Made by a program: the position numbers and the translations under genes
Part shown: positions 63,301-64,000 of the stretch, one piece after another
Position numbering within the stretch: position 1 is the stretch's first letter
How the letters are laid out: each line of letters begins with the position of its first letter
The notes under the pieces: model-generated
What the model was told of the DNA's origin: nothing
Databases searched by the model: none
Seen by the model: only the letters and a program-made list of their open reading frames with translations
Assembly (NCBI RefSeq): GCF_025725685.1
Contig: NZ_CP107008.1
Location: forward strand, 496,001 to 560,000
DNA: 64,000 nt
DNA from: Halomonas sp. M4R1S46
GTDB lineage: Bacteria; Pseudomonadota; Gammaproteobacteria; Pseudomonadales; Halomonadaceae
Direction of reading: 5' to 3'

Positions 63301-63837
63301 GCCGAGCTCACCGAGGCCCTGGAGACCCTTGATCGGGCGATCCGGCGCATCGACCAGGAAACCCGCACGCGATTCCGCGACACCTTCGAGCGAGTCAACA
63401 GCGGTCTGCAGACGCTTTTCCCCAAGGTCTTCGGCGGCGGGACCGCATGGTTGACCCTGACCGGCGAGGATTTGCTGGAGACGGGGGTCGCCATCATGGC
63501 GCGCCCCCCCGGCAAGAAGAACAGCACCATTCATCTCCTCTCGGGGGGCGAAAAGGCACTGACGGCCCTGTCGATGGTCTTCGCCATCTTCCAGCTCAAT
63601 CCGGCGCCCTTCTGCATGCTCGACGAGGTCGACGCCCCGCTGGATGATGCCAACGTGGGGCGCTATGCCAAGCTGGTTAAGGAGATGTCGGACTCGGTCC
63701 AGTTCATTTATATCACCCACAACAAGATCGCCATGGAGGCATCGGAACGTCTCATGGGGGTGACCATGCAGGAACCTGGCGTCTCCCGGCTGGTCTCTGT
63801 AGGCGTCGAGGAGGCCGCGGCCCTCGCGGAGGCCTGA
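60343..63837 (+). CDS. smc: Chromosome segregation protein SMC
   Basis: SMC is the long coiled-coil ATPase of the bacterial condensin (with ScpA/ScpB). The 1164-residue product has Walker A GPNGCGKSN at residues 31-39, an N-terminal head, a long Glu/Arg-rich coiled coil (about 170-500), a hinge (about 515-640), the return coil, and a C-terminal head with signature LLSGGEKALTAL and Walker B FCMLDEVDAPLDD. Unlike the MukB-using enterobacteria, this organism therefore uses the SMC system. The start ATG follows ccmI by 3 bp. Confidence 0.97.
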   Translation: MRLKSIRLVGFKSFVDPITVPFDGNMTAIVGPNGCGKSNIIDAVRWVMGESSAKTLRGESMTDVIFNGSTGRKPVGQASIELLFDNRDGTMGGPYAQYAEISVKRQVTREAQSTYFFNGQKCRRRDIADLFLGTGLGPRSYAIIGQGMISRLIESRPEELRGTLEEAAGISKYKERRRETENRMRRTQENLERLEDIREELDKQLERLKRQADAARRYQTLKQEEYRLKGELALLRARALRASQAEEEGRVRELETAVEREVLGLRQCESRLEQARAEHDRLAGELEGYQHRFHETTTAIARLEQDLEHTRSRDQQLARDLEAARQELADLARLGEDDGERLMRLDERLETLVPEQEAVAERLAELEAALEEAEPLAEEADADWEAFGETWQTDSREAERSQDRLREQEARLERIETDAHKRRQQREELPDLAGLQAQRDEVVERLATLEEQLAASEERREAWQASRDAAREAVREAEAAREDDRQRRSTLQGELASLEALIQAALADHDETLDDHLADHGLAEAPRLGECLAVTPGWEDVAAWVLSPWLRARLASLDQAVQALAPGLAAELGLLEAEEREAPADSLAARVGGAGAAAQWLTRVRCVDSREQAWAERPALAAGESLITADGLWLGDGWARHRGQDEGPDTLLLSRRREGEVREELAAVEARLEAQEARLGEAAERVEQAEEGLEAVRLEERDLEQQRQQLAVQDSGLASRLEHLQGRAGELAEELEGLAESAEETRLAIEETREHWQAAMARLEEGAETRERLERARQQARERLTQLRAQQRPLAEQSQRLALEHQRLTTERAGLAEQQGRAGEARERLEQRCAELEEAREGLHEPDEERRERLEELLHRREREERELNEARSRAAGLVERLREDEQTRQGHERQLEGIRERLQEARMQVQALTLKAETQDEQLRELGHDTETLAEALDPNATESAWQTRLEEVGERIRRLGAINLAAIEEYDQQAERRDYLEAQHAELTEALETLDRAIRRIDQETRTRFRDTFERVNSGLQTLFPKVFGGGTAWLTLTGEDLLETGVAIMARPPGKKNSTIHLLSGGEKALTALSMVFAIFQLNPAPFCMLDEVDAPLDDANVGRYAKLVKEMSDSVQFIYITHNKIAMEASERLMGVTMQEPGVSRLVSVGVEEAAALAEA

Positions 63838-64000
63838 GGGCTTGAACGGAAACGGCAAAAGGGTTAACAAGGAAGGCAATGATGCTGCATTGCACGTACG
63901 CAAAGGGATTCACGAAGGGCGATTGCACAGGGCTTGGTCAAGAGTCGCAATGAATTTTGCGGGCTTGACAATCAAAAAAAGTGGTCCTTTTTTGGGCAAT
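63838..64000. other. Region downstream of smc with a possible promoter
   Basis: These 163 bp carry no gene start inside the window. TTGACA (63965-63970) lies in a sharply AT-rich end with A7 and T6 runs. In relatives zipA and ligA follow smc, so this may be the zipA promoter region. Confidence 0.35.

Overview
The window is a contiguous stretch of a high-GC gammaproteobacterial chromosome, most probably from Halomonas or a close Halomonadaceae relative. The gene orders pilMNOPQ-aroK-aroB-gltBD, pyrG-kdsA-eno, pncC-recA-recX-alaS-lysC-csrA-tRNA and ccmABCDEFGHI support this, as do a sodium-pumping oxaloacetate decarboxylase and a strong bias to G/C at third codon positions. Almost everything is core housekeeping. 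I see no prophage, plasmid, CRISPR array or defence island.

Layout. 1-11060 (mostly minus strand): hisE (cut by the window edge), ubiB, ubiJ, ubiE, a DUF971 gene, the hslVU heat-shock protease, a SPOR-domain (FtsN-like) gene, argS and priA. 11061-13419: rpmE with its terminator, and directly behind the terminator a complete group II intron of the C class with its own reverse transcriptase/maturase. 13420-18310: maeB, a DUF481 outer-membrane protein and mrcA (PBP1A). 18567-25113: the type IV pilus operon pilMNOPQ running into aroK and aroB. 25552-31442: gltBD glutamate synthase. 31807-35648: pyrG, kdsA, eno. 35649-36132: a non-coding region holding a strong candidate for an RsmZ/CsrB-type CsrA-sequestering small RNA, next to fdxA as in Pseudomonas. 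36677-46515: mutS, pncC, recA (with an SOS box), recX, alaS, lysC and csrA. 46606-46956: tRNA-Ser(GCU) and two identical tRNA-Arg(ACG) genes. 47144-51718: dusC and oadGAB. 51966-53062: an SOS-boxed, HTH-less LexA/UmuD-like peptidase with a yigZ-family gene. 53257-60339: the complete cytochrome c maturation operon ccmABCDEFGHI. 60343-63837: smc.

Two families of dispersed non-coding repeats lie in the intergenic spaces. One is a palindromic element present three times: two 185-bp long forms and one 104-bp short form that lacks the sequence on both sides of a shared core. The other is a looser element whose ends carry AAGCTGGAA/TTCCAGCTT inverted motifs (two copies). Both occupy positions between genes.

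Functional links. csrA and its probable RNA antagonist are about 10 kb apart. recA and the S24 peptidase gene each carry a CTGT-N8-ACAG LexA box. The rpmE terminator served as the landing site of the group II intron, which left both rpmE and the maeB promoter intact. No wholly new protein system is visible. The most rewarding items are the RsmZ-like RNA, the intron, the two-form palindromic repeat and the HTH-less SOS peptidase.
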